In this document: piece by piece, positions 1 through 6,220 of the stretch
Layout: every line of letters begins with the position of its first letter
How positions within the stretch are numbered: the stretch's first letter is position 1
Assembly: GCA_026388755.1 (NCBI GenBank)
Contig: JAPLJE010000434.1
Coordinates: 1-6,220 of the forward strand
Origin: Deltaproteobacteria bacterium
GTDB taxonomy: Bacteria > Desulfobacterota > Desulfobacteria > Desulfobacterales > Desulfatirhabdiaceae
Reading direction: 5' to 3'
Length of the DNA stretch: 6,220 bases
Notes under the pieces: model-generated
Databases searched by the model: none
What the model was told of the DNA's origin: nothing
What the model saw: only the letters and a program-made list of their open reading frames with translations
Program-made: the position numbers and the translations under genes

Positions 1-157
1 AACCCTTTTATCGGAAAAATTCATTATTTCCCGAATCATGGCAGCCCGTATTTGGTATTTGCATTTGTTGAAAATGATATGATATAAAAAGCGATTAAAT
101 ATTTTGAATAAATGGCCCGTACAGAGAAGATTTCACGGATTATGGCTTTTATAAAAC
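1..157. other. A+T-rich leader upstream of phoH
   Basis: This stretch precedes the first complete gene and is clearly richer in A+T than what follows. Plus-strand frame 1 reads open from base 1 to a TAA at 85-87 (28 codons, ending in residues VENDMI), so the end of an upstream gene could lie here. The other two plus-strand frames are also open for most of that length, and I do not recognise the peptide, so this is only a possibility. A TAA at 152-154, in frame with phoH, bounds that gene on its 5' side. I see no tRNA, riboswitch or strong hairpin followed by a T-run. Confidence 0.5.
75..83 (+). promoter_or_regulatory. Candidate extended -10 promoter for the phoH operon
   Basis: Bases 75-83 read TGATATGAT. 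This matches the extended -10 pattern TGN followed by a hexamer (TATGAT) that differs from TATAAT at one position. The best -35-like sequence upstream is TTGGTA at 52-57, 20 bp away, which is longer than ideal, so the extended -10 would have to carry recognition. Transcription would start near base 90 and give a leader of roughly 70 nt. The background is A+T-rich, so chance matches are expected, and the main operon promoter may lie further upstream. Confidence 0.25.
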
Positions 158-1138
158 ATGGCAACACAAACCGATAATCACGCAACGCACCTGACATTGC
201 CGGACATTCATCTGGCCAGACAGCTTTTTGGGGAGCATAACGCCCACCTGAATAAAATTGCGGAATCTCTGGATGTAGCGATCCAGACCCGGGGCAATAC
301 GGTCATGATTCGGGGAGAGTCCTATGCGGAAGAGCTTGCAAGAAATATTCTCAATCAGCTCTATGACCTGCTGAAAAGTGGTTATTCCATTTACCCCACG
401 GACATTGACTACGCCATTCGGGTTCTCAGTTCCGATCACAGCGCCAAGCTGAAAGATCTCTTTCTGGACACGGTCTTTATGACCTCCAAAAAAACCCCCA
501 TTTCACCCAAGAGCCGATCCCAGAAAGATTATATTGATGCCATGAGAACTCATGACATTGTTTTCGGCATTGGCCCGGCAGGAACCGGTAAGACCTATCT
601 GGCCATGGCCATGGCGGTATCAGAGCTCTCCAAGGGAACGGTCCGGCGCATCATTCTGCCCCGGCCGGCTGTCGAGGCCGGCGAAGCCTTGGGGTTTTTG
701 CCCGGGGATTTGTCGGAAAAGGTGGACCCCTACCTCAGGCCCCTATATGACGCCCTTCACGACATGATGCGCTTTGAAAAAGCAGCCAGCCTGATTCAGC
801 AGGGCGCCATCGAGGTAGCACCCATTGCCTTCATGAGGGGCCGGACTTTAAACGATGCCTTCATCATTCTGGATGAAGCCCAGAACACCACTTCGGAGCA
901 GATGAAAATGTTTCTGACCCGGATCGGCTTCAACGCCAAGGCCGTCATTACCGGCGACATCACCCAGATTGATCTGCCTTCCCAAAAACCATCCGGCCTG
1001 ATCGAAGCCAAAAAAATCCTTCAGGACATTCCCGGCATTCAATTTGTCTTTTTTTCCAAGGAAGATGTTGTCCGTCACCGCTTGGTTCAGGACATCATCA
1101 AAGCTTATGAAGACCTTGAAATCAGCAGGTCAAACTAA
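158..1138 (+). CDS. phoH: PhoH-family ATPase (YbeZ/PhoL type)
   Basis: This is a 326-aa cytoplasmic P-loop ATPase of the PhoH family, close to the usual 320-350 aa. Residues about 20-60 form the small N-terminal KH-like region (LFGEHNAHLNKI), and the ATPase core follows. Visible motifs are Walker A GPAGTGKT at 139-146, the family block RPAVEAGEALGFLPG at 169-183, RGRTLNDAF at 227-235, Walker B FIILDEAQN at 235-243 (D239, E240), and GDITQIDLP at 266-274. All expected catalytic positions are intact. The family is linked to RNA metabolism, and E. coli YbeZ is reported to associate with YbeY, whose gene lies two genes downstream here. The exact substrate is unsettled. The ATG at 158 is the first start after an in-frame TAA at 152-154 and gives the normal short N-terminus, but no clear Shine-Dalgarno precedes it. 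The TAA stop lies 2 bp before the next ATG, suggesting coupled translation. Confidence 0.95.
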   Translation: MATQTDNHATHLTLPDIHLARQLFGEHNAHLNKIAESLDVAIQTRGNTVMIRGESYAEELARNILNQLYDLLKSGYSIYPTDIDYAIRVLSSDHSAKLKDLFLDTVFMTSKKTPISPKSRSQKDYIDAMRTHDIVFGIGPAGTGKTYLAMAMAVSELSKGTVRRIILPRPAVEAGEALGFLPGDLSEKVDPYLRPLYDALHDMMRFEKAASLIQQGAIEVAPIAFMRGRTLNDAFIILDEAQNTTSEQMKMFLTRIGFNAKAVITGDITQIDLPSQKPSGLIEAKKILQDIPGIQFVFFSKEDVVRHRLVQDIIKAYEDLEISRSN

Positions 1139-1140
1139 TT

Positions 1141-3540
1141 ATGGAAAAAATTAAAGATTCGCTCACTGCCTTTATCAACACCAGTCCCTATCTGCGATGG
1201 GTCCTGCTTTCCGTCATAACGCTCGTCTTTCTGACTTTGCTTTACCCCAACCTCATCCATAACCCGCTTTCCTACAGCCTGGGAGATGTGGTTGAAAGGG
1301 ATGTCAAATCCCCCAAGGATTTTCTGATCGAAGATCCCAATGCCACGGAAACCAACCGCCGCAAAGCCATCGATGAAGTTCTGGCGGTTTATGACCTGGA
1401 CTCTCCCCTTTCGCCCGCTTTGTCCCAGGGCGTGGGGCAGGCCTTTGAACTGGTTCGACGGGTCATTGAAAGCGGAAAATCCGCGGAAACCGCAAATGTC
1501 CCTGCCAGTGCCGGATCGCCTGTCTTATCCCATCGCAAGCCCAATTTCCACGACCGCATCTGGGAACAAAAACCCAAATTCGAAGAAACAATCGGTTTTT
1601 CAGTAAGTGACGGCGCCTACGCCATCCTGGAAAAAGAAGAATTTTCCAAACCCATCGCCGATCTGATTGTCCGCATATTGTCCACGGTTCTTGAAAACGG
1701 GGTTGTATCCAATAAAGATGTCCTGCTCAAAGAAATGGACAAGGGGATTATCCTCAGAGACATCGAAAGCCTTTCCGAAACCATCATCATCCGCCTGAAA
1801 TCATTTTACGGACTGGACCAGGCCAAGACCATGGTTCGGGTGGTCGGTGCCCCGCTTCTGAATGACTTCAATTACAATCTCAGGAACCTGATTGTGGATT
1901 TTGTTCAGCAAATGGTTCAACCCAATATCACCTTTAACCGCAAAGAGACCGAAGAGCGGAAAAAGAAGGCCTCCGACAGCATCAAGCCCGTTCTATACAA
2001 GATCAAGGCCGGAGAAATGTTGCTGCGGGAAGGCGAGCGGGTAACTCCGGAACAGCTTTTTAAAATCAATGCCTTTCGGGCACAGGAAAAGCAGCACCTG
2101 AAGCTATCTATCGGAGTCGGAGCCGCCATGATGATGGTCTGCCTGTTGATCATCATCTTTATTCTCCTCCAATACCACCATCGTCCGGTCAACCGGAATC
2201 TCAACAACAACCTGCTGTTTTTGTCCTGCATGCTGATTGTATTTTTTCTGGTTGCGCGGGTATCGGTTACCCTGTCTGAAACCCTGGCTCAGAAAACGTC
2301 ATCCGGCATTTCCTTGTCCGCAATGCTGTTGGGCGTTCCCATGGCATCCGGCGCCATGACGGTCTGTCTGTTCATGGGGCTGAATGTGGCGGCAGCCTTT
2401 GCCCTGATCCTTTCCGTAGCCACTGCGTTTATTTTTCAGAACCGGTTCGATATTTTCGTTTATTTTCTTCTGAGCAGCCTGACGGCCGCTTATTGCATGC
2501 AGCACTGCCGGGAACGAAAAGTTTTCATCAAGGCCGGAATTCGAATCGGCCTGCTAAATGTTGTCCTGGCATCGGCCATGACTTTTCTCAGCGCGGATTT
2601 TTATGTGATCGAGCTGTTGTGGAATCTGGCTTTTGCATTTCTGGGCGGAATCGGATCCGGCATTGTCGCCGCGGGCCTTGCCCCGCTGGTCGAAATCATT
2701 TTTGAGTTCACAACCGACATCAAACTCCTCGAACTTTCCAACCTGGACTGCCCCATTCTGCGAAAACTGATGATCGAAGCGCCGGGCACCTATCATCATT
2801 CGGTGGTCGTGGGGTCCATGGTAGAAGCCGCTGCATCGGAAATCGGCGCCAACCCCCTGATGGCCAAGGTCTGCGGATATTACCATGACATCGGAAAAGT
2901 CAAAAAACCCCTGTATTTCATAGAAAACCAAATTAACGGCAAGAACAAACACGATAAGCTGGCACCTTCCATGTCCCGAAGAATCCTGATCGCTCATGTC
3001 AAAGACGGGGTAGACATTGCCAGGGAGCATAAGCTGGGGCAGACAATTGTGGATACCATCCAGCAGTCTCACGGCACCAGCCTGATGCTTTATTTTTTTG
3101 AAAAAGCCAAACAGCTTAAAGGTGACAAGGAAATCAACGCGGATGAATACCGGTATCCCGGACCCAAGCCGAAGACGCGCGAAGCCGGCCTGCTGATGCT
3201 GGCCGACGTGGTGGAGGCAGCCTCACGGACCCTGGATAATCCCACCCCGGCCAGGATTCAGGGGCTTGTTCAGAATCTGATCAACAAGGTATTTTCAGAC
3301 GGGCAGTTAAATAACTGCGAGTTGACCCTCAAAGATCTGAACAGCATTGCCAAAACGTTTAACAAAATTTTAAACGGCATTCATCATCACCGGATCGAAT
3401 ATAGCGAAACACTGGTACTGGTTGGCGGAAAGGCTAAAGATGGGCATTCTGATAAGCAACCGGCAAAACCGGAAAAAAATCCCCCGAAAGATCCTCGAAC
3501 AGACGGCTCAGGCCATCTTAAACGACTTGGGCTATCCTGA
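1141..3540 (+). CDS. 7TM-7TMR-HD membrane phosphohydrolase (YqfF/PgpH type), probable c-di-AMP phosphodiesterase
   Basis: This is a 799-aa inner-membrane protein with the full YqfF/PgpH architecture. One N-terminal membrane segment (about 18-37) is followed by a large extracytoplasmic 7TMR-HDED sensor region (about 45-315, ending in LLREGERVTPEQ). A bundle of about seven hydrophobic segments spans roughly 322-521, and a cytoplasmic HD domain covers about 530-730. The linker DIKLLELSNLDCP (526-538) and EAPGTYHHS (546-554) are family hallmarks. Likely metal ligands are H553, H582-D583 (YHDIGK), H619, H644 (SHGTS) and D689 (ADVVEA). Listeria PgpH hydrolyses c-di-AMP to pApA, so the same activity is inferred here. 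The position before H644, which I recall as usually His (HHGT), is Ser643. From about residue 766 the tail is hydrophilic and rich in Lys and Pro, and the last 101 bp overlap ybeY in another frame, so the true C-terminus may be shorter. A weak AGG at 1127-1129 precedes the ATG. Confidence 0.93.
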   Translation: MEKIKDSLTAFINTSPYLRWVLLSVITLVFLTLLYPNLIHNPLSYSLGDVVERDVKSPKDFLIEDPNATETNRRKAIDEVLAVYDLDSPLSPALSQGVGQAFELVRRVIESGKSAETANVPASAGSPVLSHRKPNFHDRIWEQKPKFEETIGFSVSDGAYAILEKEEFSKPIADLIVRILSTVLENGVVSNKDVLLKEMDKGIILRDIESLSETIIIRLKSFYGLDQAKTMVRVVGAPLLNDFNYNLRNLIVDFVQQMVQPNITFNRKETEERKKKASDSIKPVLYKIKAGEMLLREGERVTPEQLFKINAFRAQEKQHLKLSIGVGAAMMMVCLLIIIFILLQYHHRPVNRNLNNNLLFLSCMLIVFFLVARVSVTLSETLAQKTSSGISLSAMLLGVPMASGAMTVCLFMGLNVAAAFALILSVATAFIFQNRFDIFVYFLLSSLTAAYCMQHCRERKVFIKAGIRIGLLNVVLASAMTFLSADFYVIELLWNLAFAFLGGIGSGIVAAGLAPLVEIIFEFTTDIKLLELSNLDCPILRKLMIEAPGTYHHSVVVGSMVEAAASEIGANPLMAKVCGYYHDIGKVKKPLYFIENQINGKNKHDKLAPSMSRRILIAHVKDGVDIAREHKLGQTIVDTIQQSHGTSLMLYFFEKAKQLKGDKEINADEYRYPGPKPKTREAGLLMLADVVEAASRTLDNPTPARIQGLVQNLINKVFSDGQLNNCELTLKDLNSIAKTFNKILNGIHHHRIEYSETLVLVGGKAKDGHSDKQPAKPEKNPPKDPRTDGSGHLKRLGLS
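3427..3433 (+). promoter_or_regulatory. Ribosome binding site that fixes the ybeY start
   Basis: GGAAAGG lies 6 bp before the ATG at 3440, inside the 3' end of the HD gene. It favours 3440 over the in-frame TTG at 3422, which lies upstream of this site and could not use it. The encoded N-terminus MGILISNRQ also matches the usual short YbeY start. Confidence 0.75.
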
Positions 3541-3928
3541 CCATGAACTGTCGCTTCTAATCGTTGACGATCCCCAGATTGAAATCATCAACGGCGAATA
3601 CCTGCAGCGTGAGGGACCGACCAATGTGATTTCCTTTGCCATGCAGGAAGGCGAGTTCTCACAAGTTTCGCCATTTTTGATGGGAGATGTGGTCATATCG
3701 GCGGATACAGCGGAAAAAGAAGCCAATCTTGCCGGCATCTCGTTTCGACAGCGCCTGATCGAGCTTCTGATTCACGGCATTCTTCATCTGGCCGGTTTTG
3801 ACCATGAACAGGATCATGTCGAAGCGGAAATCATGGAAACAAAATCCAGAAACCTGCTGGAACTGATCCGGAACACGGTTCCGAAATCCGGCATTCATTT
3901 CTTGTGGGAACCGGAAAATGTCCTTTAA
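3440..3928 (+). CDS. ybeY: Endoribonuclease YbeY (rRNA maturation / ribosome quality control)
   Basis: This is a 162-aa single-domain UPF0054 metalloprotein, normal for the family (about 150-170 aa). The signature HGILHLAGFDH at residues 112-122 supplies the three zinc-ligand histidines H112, H116 and H122 (HxxxHxxxxxH). The conserved PTNVISF block and the strand MGDVVISADTAEKEA precede it. YbeY is a conserved endoribonuclease needed for 16S rRNA 3'-end processing and 70S quality control, and acts in the cytoplasm on ribosomes. The ATG at 3440 is chosen because of its Shine-Dalgarno and the typical N-terminus. A TTG at 3422 in the same frame would add six residues (translated MAERLK) without need. 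The first 101 bp are also read by the upstream HD gene in a different frame, and its last 11 bp overlap nnr. Sharing an operon with phoH agrees with the YbeY-YbeZ partnership described in enterobacteria. Confidence 0.95.
   Translation: MGILISNRQNRKKIPRKILEQTAQAILNDLGYPDHELSLLIVDDPQIEIINGEYLQREGPTNVISFAMQEGEFSQVSPFLMGDVVISADTAEKEANLAGISFRQRLIELLIHGILHLAGFDHEQDHVEAEIMETKSRNLLELIRNTVPKSGIHFLWEPENVL
3906..3910 (+). promoter_or_regulatory. Ribosome binding site of nnr
   Basis: GGGAA sits 7 bp before the nnr ATG at 3918, within the last codons of ybeY. This moderate site supports the 3918 start and coupling of nnr translation to ybeY. Confidence 0.5.
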
Positions 3929-5504
3929 AAGCAATCCCCTTACACATATCGTTACCGCTTCTGAAATGCAGCAGATGGACCGGGAAACCATCGAATCCTT
4001 TGGCCTTCCGGGCAGGGTGCTGATGGAAAACGCCGGCAGGGGCGTTATCGATGTTATGGTCAAAACATTTCCGGATATTTGCGATCAAAGCATCGGTATC
4101 ATCGCCGGAAGGGGCAACAACGGCGGAGACGGGTTTGTCATCGCCCGCTATCTGTCCGGAATGGGCGCGTCCGTAAGCGTTTATCTCTTTTCTGAACGCA
4201 TGGCCGTAAAAGGCGATGCAGCGGCCAATCTGGAGCTGATGGATGCGCTGAAAGTTCCGGTTGTTGAAATTACGGACCCGGCTTCCCTTTCGCAGCATCA
4301 TACGGCCATGCGACATCACCAGATCTGGGTGGATGCGCTGCTGGGAACCGGACTCAATGCCGAGGTGAAAGGGCTTTTCAGGGCCGTCATTGAATTTTTG
4401 AACAGCCTGAATCGGCCTATCATCGCCGTCGATATCCCTTCCGGCCTGAATGCGGACACGGGAATGATCTGTGGGGCCTGCATTCAGGCCCATACCACCG
4501 TCACCTTCGGGTTCCCCAAAATCGGCCATGTGCTGTTTCCGGGGGCCGATGTCACCGGCTGTCTGGAAATCGTCGATATCGGTATCCCGCCACATATTGT
4601 CCGCGGCATCCGACCCAGACACCACATCCTGACGCCCGAAGCAATCACCTGCGCGTTTCCCCAGAGGGCGCCGACCAGTCACAAGGGAACGGCCGGGCAC
4701 GTGCTGGTGGTCGGTGGATCCACCGGAAAAGCCGGGGCTGCCGCCATGAGCGGACTGGGGGCCTTAAGATCCGGCGCCGGCCTGGTAACGCTGGCAATCC
4801 CCAAAAGCCTGAATGTCATCATCCAGTCTCAAATTCCAGAAATCATGACCGCTCCGATGGATGGGCGAAAGGAAGGTCTCTGGGATGATTCGCTCTGCGA
4901 CGGCATCCGGGAGCAGCTTCATGGGAAAAAATGCCTGGCCATCGGTCCTGGCATGGGCGCCTCGATAGAAACCCAAAAACTCGTGCTTGAGATTCTGCGC
5001 GGCGTCTCCATTCCGGTGGTTCTGGATGCGGATGGCTTAAACTGCGTCAGTGGCCAGCTTGAGGTGTTAAAGCGGCTGAAGGCACCGGCGATTTTAACCC
5101 CGCATCCCGGAGAAATGTCCCGGTTGACAGGAGAGAGCGTTTCGGATATTCAGGCAGACCGGATCGGAACCGCCAGACGGTTTTCCCGGACCCATCATGT
5201 CCACCTGGTTTTAAAAGGCGCCAGAACCATTATTGCGCATCCCGATGGAACCGTGTATATCAACCTGACCGCAAATCCGGGAATGGCAACCGGCGGAATG
5301 GGCGATGTTCTGACAGGCGTGATCGCAGGACTGCTGGCACAGGGGCTGGGACCTGAAGACGCATCCCGTGTCGGCGTTTATCTTCATGGAAAGGCCGCGG
5401 ACGCGCTTTGCCAATTGCAAGGTCCGTTTGGATTTCTGGCATCGGAAGTAGCCGGGGCCCTTCCGGGTGTCATCAGGGAGATGATGGGCGGCAGGTTGAA
5501 ATGA
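3918..5504 (+). CDS. nnr: Bifunctional NAD(P)HX epimerase / ADP-dependent NAD(P)HX dehydratase
   Basis: This 528-aa cytoplasmic repair enzyme fuses a YjeF N-terminal epimerase domain (about 1-220) to a ribokinase-like dehydratase domain (about 240-525), close to the E. coli protein in length. It restores hydrated, damaged NADH and NADPH: the first domain interconverts the R and S hydrates, and the second dehydrates the S form using ADP. Epimerase motifs are GRGNNGGDG at 64-72, VDALLGTGL at 138-146 and VDIPSGLNADTG from about 171 (D172). Dehydratase motifs are GTAGHVLVVGGS at 257-268, IGPGMG at 342-347, VLDADGLN at 368-375, LTPHPGE ending at 399 (H396), and NPGMATGGMGDVLTG at 453-467, in which D463 is the expected catalytic aspartate. 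Both halves look complete. The gene begins 11 bp inside ybeY and ends in an ATGA overlap with tsaE, a partner it also neighbours in E. coli. Confidence 0.96.
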   Translation: MSFKSNPLTHIVTASEMQQMDRETIESFGLPGRVLMENAGRGVIDVMVKTFPDICDQSIGIIAGRGNNGGDGFVIARYLSGMGASVSVYLFSERMAVKGDAAANLELMDALKVPVVEITDPASLSQHHTAMRHHQIWVDALLGTGLNAEVKGLFRAVIEFLNSLNRPIIAVDIPSGLNADTGMICGACIQAHTTVTFGFPKIGHVLFPGADVTGCLEIVDIGIPPHIVRGIRPRHHILTPEAITCAFPQRAPTSHKGTAGHVLVVGGSTGKAGAAAMSGLGALRSGAGLVTLAIPKSLNVIIQSQIPEIMTAPMDGRKEGLWDDSLCDGIREQLHGKKCLAIGPGMGASIETQKLVLEILRGVSIPVVLDADGLNCVSGQLEVLKRLKAPAILTPHPGEMSRLTGESVSDIQADRIGTARRFSRTHHVHLVLKGARTIIAHPDGTVYINLTANPGMATGGMGDVLTGVIAGLLAQGLGPEDASRVGVYLHGKAADALCQLQGPFGFLASEVAGALPGVIREMMGGRLK

Positions 5505-5968
5505 CCCATTCGTTTCTCATGTCTTCCCGCAGCGTTGAAGAAACCCGCCATATCGGACGGATCATCGGAGAAATGGCCGAAGCCGGCACCCTTATCGCGC
5601 TTAGAGGAAATTTGGGATGCGGAAAAACCGCCCTGGTTCAGGGGCTTGCCAGGGGGCTGGAAGTTCCGGAGAAGGTTTATGTCACCAGCCCATCCTATAC
5701 CCTGGTCAATGAATATCCCGGCAGGCTTCCCCTGTTTCATCTGGATCTGTACAGGTTGACGGACCTGGATTTTGATGATATCGGGCTCCATGATCTTCTG
5801 GATACGCACTCGGCCGTGGTCGTCATCGAATGGTTTGAAGGCCTCACCCTCCAAATGGAAATAACCGGGGATAACACGCGAAACATTATTTTTACTGCTG
5901 ACGGGGATCAACCGGTTCAATTGTTGACCCGAATAGAACATCGTTTAAAGGAGAACCTATGGCATTGA
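5501..5968 (+). CDS. tsaE: tRNA t6A37 biosynthesis ATPase TsaE
   Basis: This is a 155-aa small P-loop ATPase, the normal TsaE (YjeE) length. Walker A is GNLGCGKT at residues 36-43. [11 protein letters not shown] at 62-72 is the family switch-like block, FHLDLYRL (H80, D82) is the Walker B region, and VIEWFEGL begins at 108 with E110-W111. TsaE works with TsaB and TsaD to transfer threonylcarbamoyl to A37 of ANN-decoding tRNAs, and its ATPase drives catalytic cycling of the complex. The ATG at 5501 overlaps the nnr stop as ATGA and has AGG at 5493-5495 at suitable spacing. The reading frame extends upstream into nnr, but those residues are not TsaE-like, and an internal ATG at 5519 is a less likely alternative. 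The last 10 bp overlap lysC. Confidence 0.95.
   Translation: MTHSFLMSSRSVEETRHIGRIIGEMAEAGTLIALRGNLGCGKTALVQGLARGLEVPEKVYVTSPSYTLVNEYPGRLPLFHLDLYRLTDLDFDDIGLHDLLDTHSAVVVIEWFEGLTLQMEITGDNTRNIIFTADGDQPVQLLTRIEHRLKENLWH
5947..5953 (+). promoter_or_regulatory. Strong ribosome binding site of lysC
   Basis: AAAGGAG lies 5 bp before the ATG at 5959, inside the end of tsaE. It is the closest match to the consensus Shine-Dalgarno among the six genes and sets the lysC start clearly. It suggests lysC is translated well on its own, not only by coupling. Confidence 0.8.
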
Positions 5969-6220
5969 TCGTTCAAAAATACGGCGGAACTTCTGTCGCG
6001 GATCTTGACCGCATTCGAAATGTCGCCAACCGGGTGGTAAAAACGTACGACCAGGGAAATGACGTGGTGGTGATTCTGTCGGCAATGGCCGGAATCACGG
6101 ACAGTCTGATCGATCTGGCGCAACAGATCACCCATTATCCGGAAAAGCGTGAGCTGGACGTGCTGCTGGCAACCGGCGAGCAGACCACTGCCGCGCTCCT
6201 GGCCATGACCCTGAATGCGC
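5959..6220 (+). CDS. lysC: Aspartate kinase, N-terminal fragment cut by window edge
   Basis: These 87 codons are the start of an aspartokinase, whose full length is usually about 400 aa when monofunctional. It phosphorylates L-aspartate to aspartyl-4-phosphate, the first step towards lysine (and diaminopimelate), threonine and methionine. Visible kinase-domain motifs are KYGGTS at residues 7-12, [15 protein letters not shown] at 36-50 and [13 protein letters not shown] (G73-E74-Q75). The C-terminal ACT regulatory domains lie beyond the window, so allosteric control and any fusion to homoserine dehydrogenase cannot be judged; neighbours and N-terminus suggest the monofunctional type. The gene overlaps the tsaE end by 10 bp and has a strong ribosome binding site. 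It is incomplete only because the window ends. Confidence 0.95.
   Translation, partial: MALIVQKYGGTSVADLDRIRNVANRVVKTYDQGNDVVVILSAMAGITDSLIDLAQQITHYPEKRELDVLLATGEQTTAALLAMTLNA

Noticed and set aside
661..682. GGCCGG-type short repeats in phoH
   Set aside because: They arise from G+C-rich codons of the conserved RPAVEAGE motif and do not extend beyond it.
2554..3072. A 172-codon minus-strand open frame opposite the HD domain
   Set aside because: It is antisense to the conserved HD motifs, has no recognisable domain and no ribosome binding site that stands out.
3422..3439. TTG at 3422 as the ybeY start
   Set aside because: It lies upstream of the Shine-Dalgarno at 3427-3433, adds residues not typical of YbeY, and would lengthen the overlap to 119 bp. 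The ATG at 3440 fits better.
4474..4491. Perfect 7-bp inverted repeat GGGCCTG / CAGGCCC with a 4-nt loop
   Set aside because: It falls inside the nnr coding region, is not followed by a T-run, and encodes ordinary residues (ACIQA). A chance coding hairpin is the simplest reading; it is not a terminator.
3831..4700. A 289-codon open frame on the minus strand
   Set aside because: It lies opposite nnr and the ybeY end, both with intact catalytic motifs. Its translation shows no domain and is compositionally odd, as expected for an antisense shadow of a G+C-rich gene.
5408..5500. A longer tsaE with an extra 31 N-terminal residues
   Set aside because: The extension lies wholly inside nnr and is not TsaE-like. 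The ATGA overlap start at 5501 gives the usual TsaE length.

Overview
The window is a compact run of six same-strand housekeeping genes, with about 157 bp of A+T-rich leader before them. In order they are: a PhoH-family ATPase (phoH/ybeZ type), a 7TM-7TMR-HD membrane phosphohydrolase (YqfF/PgpH type, probable c-di-AMP phosphodiesterase), the endoribonuclease ybeY, the bifunctional NAD(P)HX repair enzyme nnr, the tRNA t6A ATPase tsaE, and the first 87 codons of an aspartate kinase (lysC), cut off by the window edge.

Likely source (inference): a Gram-negative anaerobe of the former Deltaproteobacteria (Desulfobacterota), perhaps Desulfobacterales-like. The phoH - 7TMR-HD - ybeY block is shared with Firmicutes and deltaproteobacteria, whereas E. 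coli lacks the HD gene. The nnr - tsaE - lysC continuation is, as I recall, a deltaproteobacterial arrangement. G+C is moderate and codon use looks uniform. I see no mobile-element, phage, CRISPR, tRNA or rRNA sequence.

Layout: 1-157 is a leader with a weak extended -10 promoter candidate and possibly the tail of an upstream gene. From 158 on, every base is coding. The junctions are 2 bp (phoH/HD), a 101 bp overlap (HD/ybeY), 11 bp overlap (ybeY/nnr), 4 bp ATGA overlap (nnr/tsaE) and 10 bp overlap (tsaE/lysC). This points to one transcript with translational coupling. No terminator is visible between genes or at the right edge.

Functionally, the first three genes link RNA and ribosome maturation (PhoH, YbeY) with nucleotide second-messenger turnover (HD protein). 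Nnr repairs damaged NAD(P)H, TsaE supports t6A37 modification of ANN-decoding tRNAs, and LysC opens the aspartate-family amino acid pathway. I found no convincing undescribed system. The points most worth a second look are the long HD/ybeY overlap, which has a near-miss stop codon suggestive of an indel, and an apparent Ser in place of one histidine of the expected HH pair in the HD domain.
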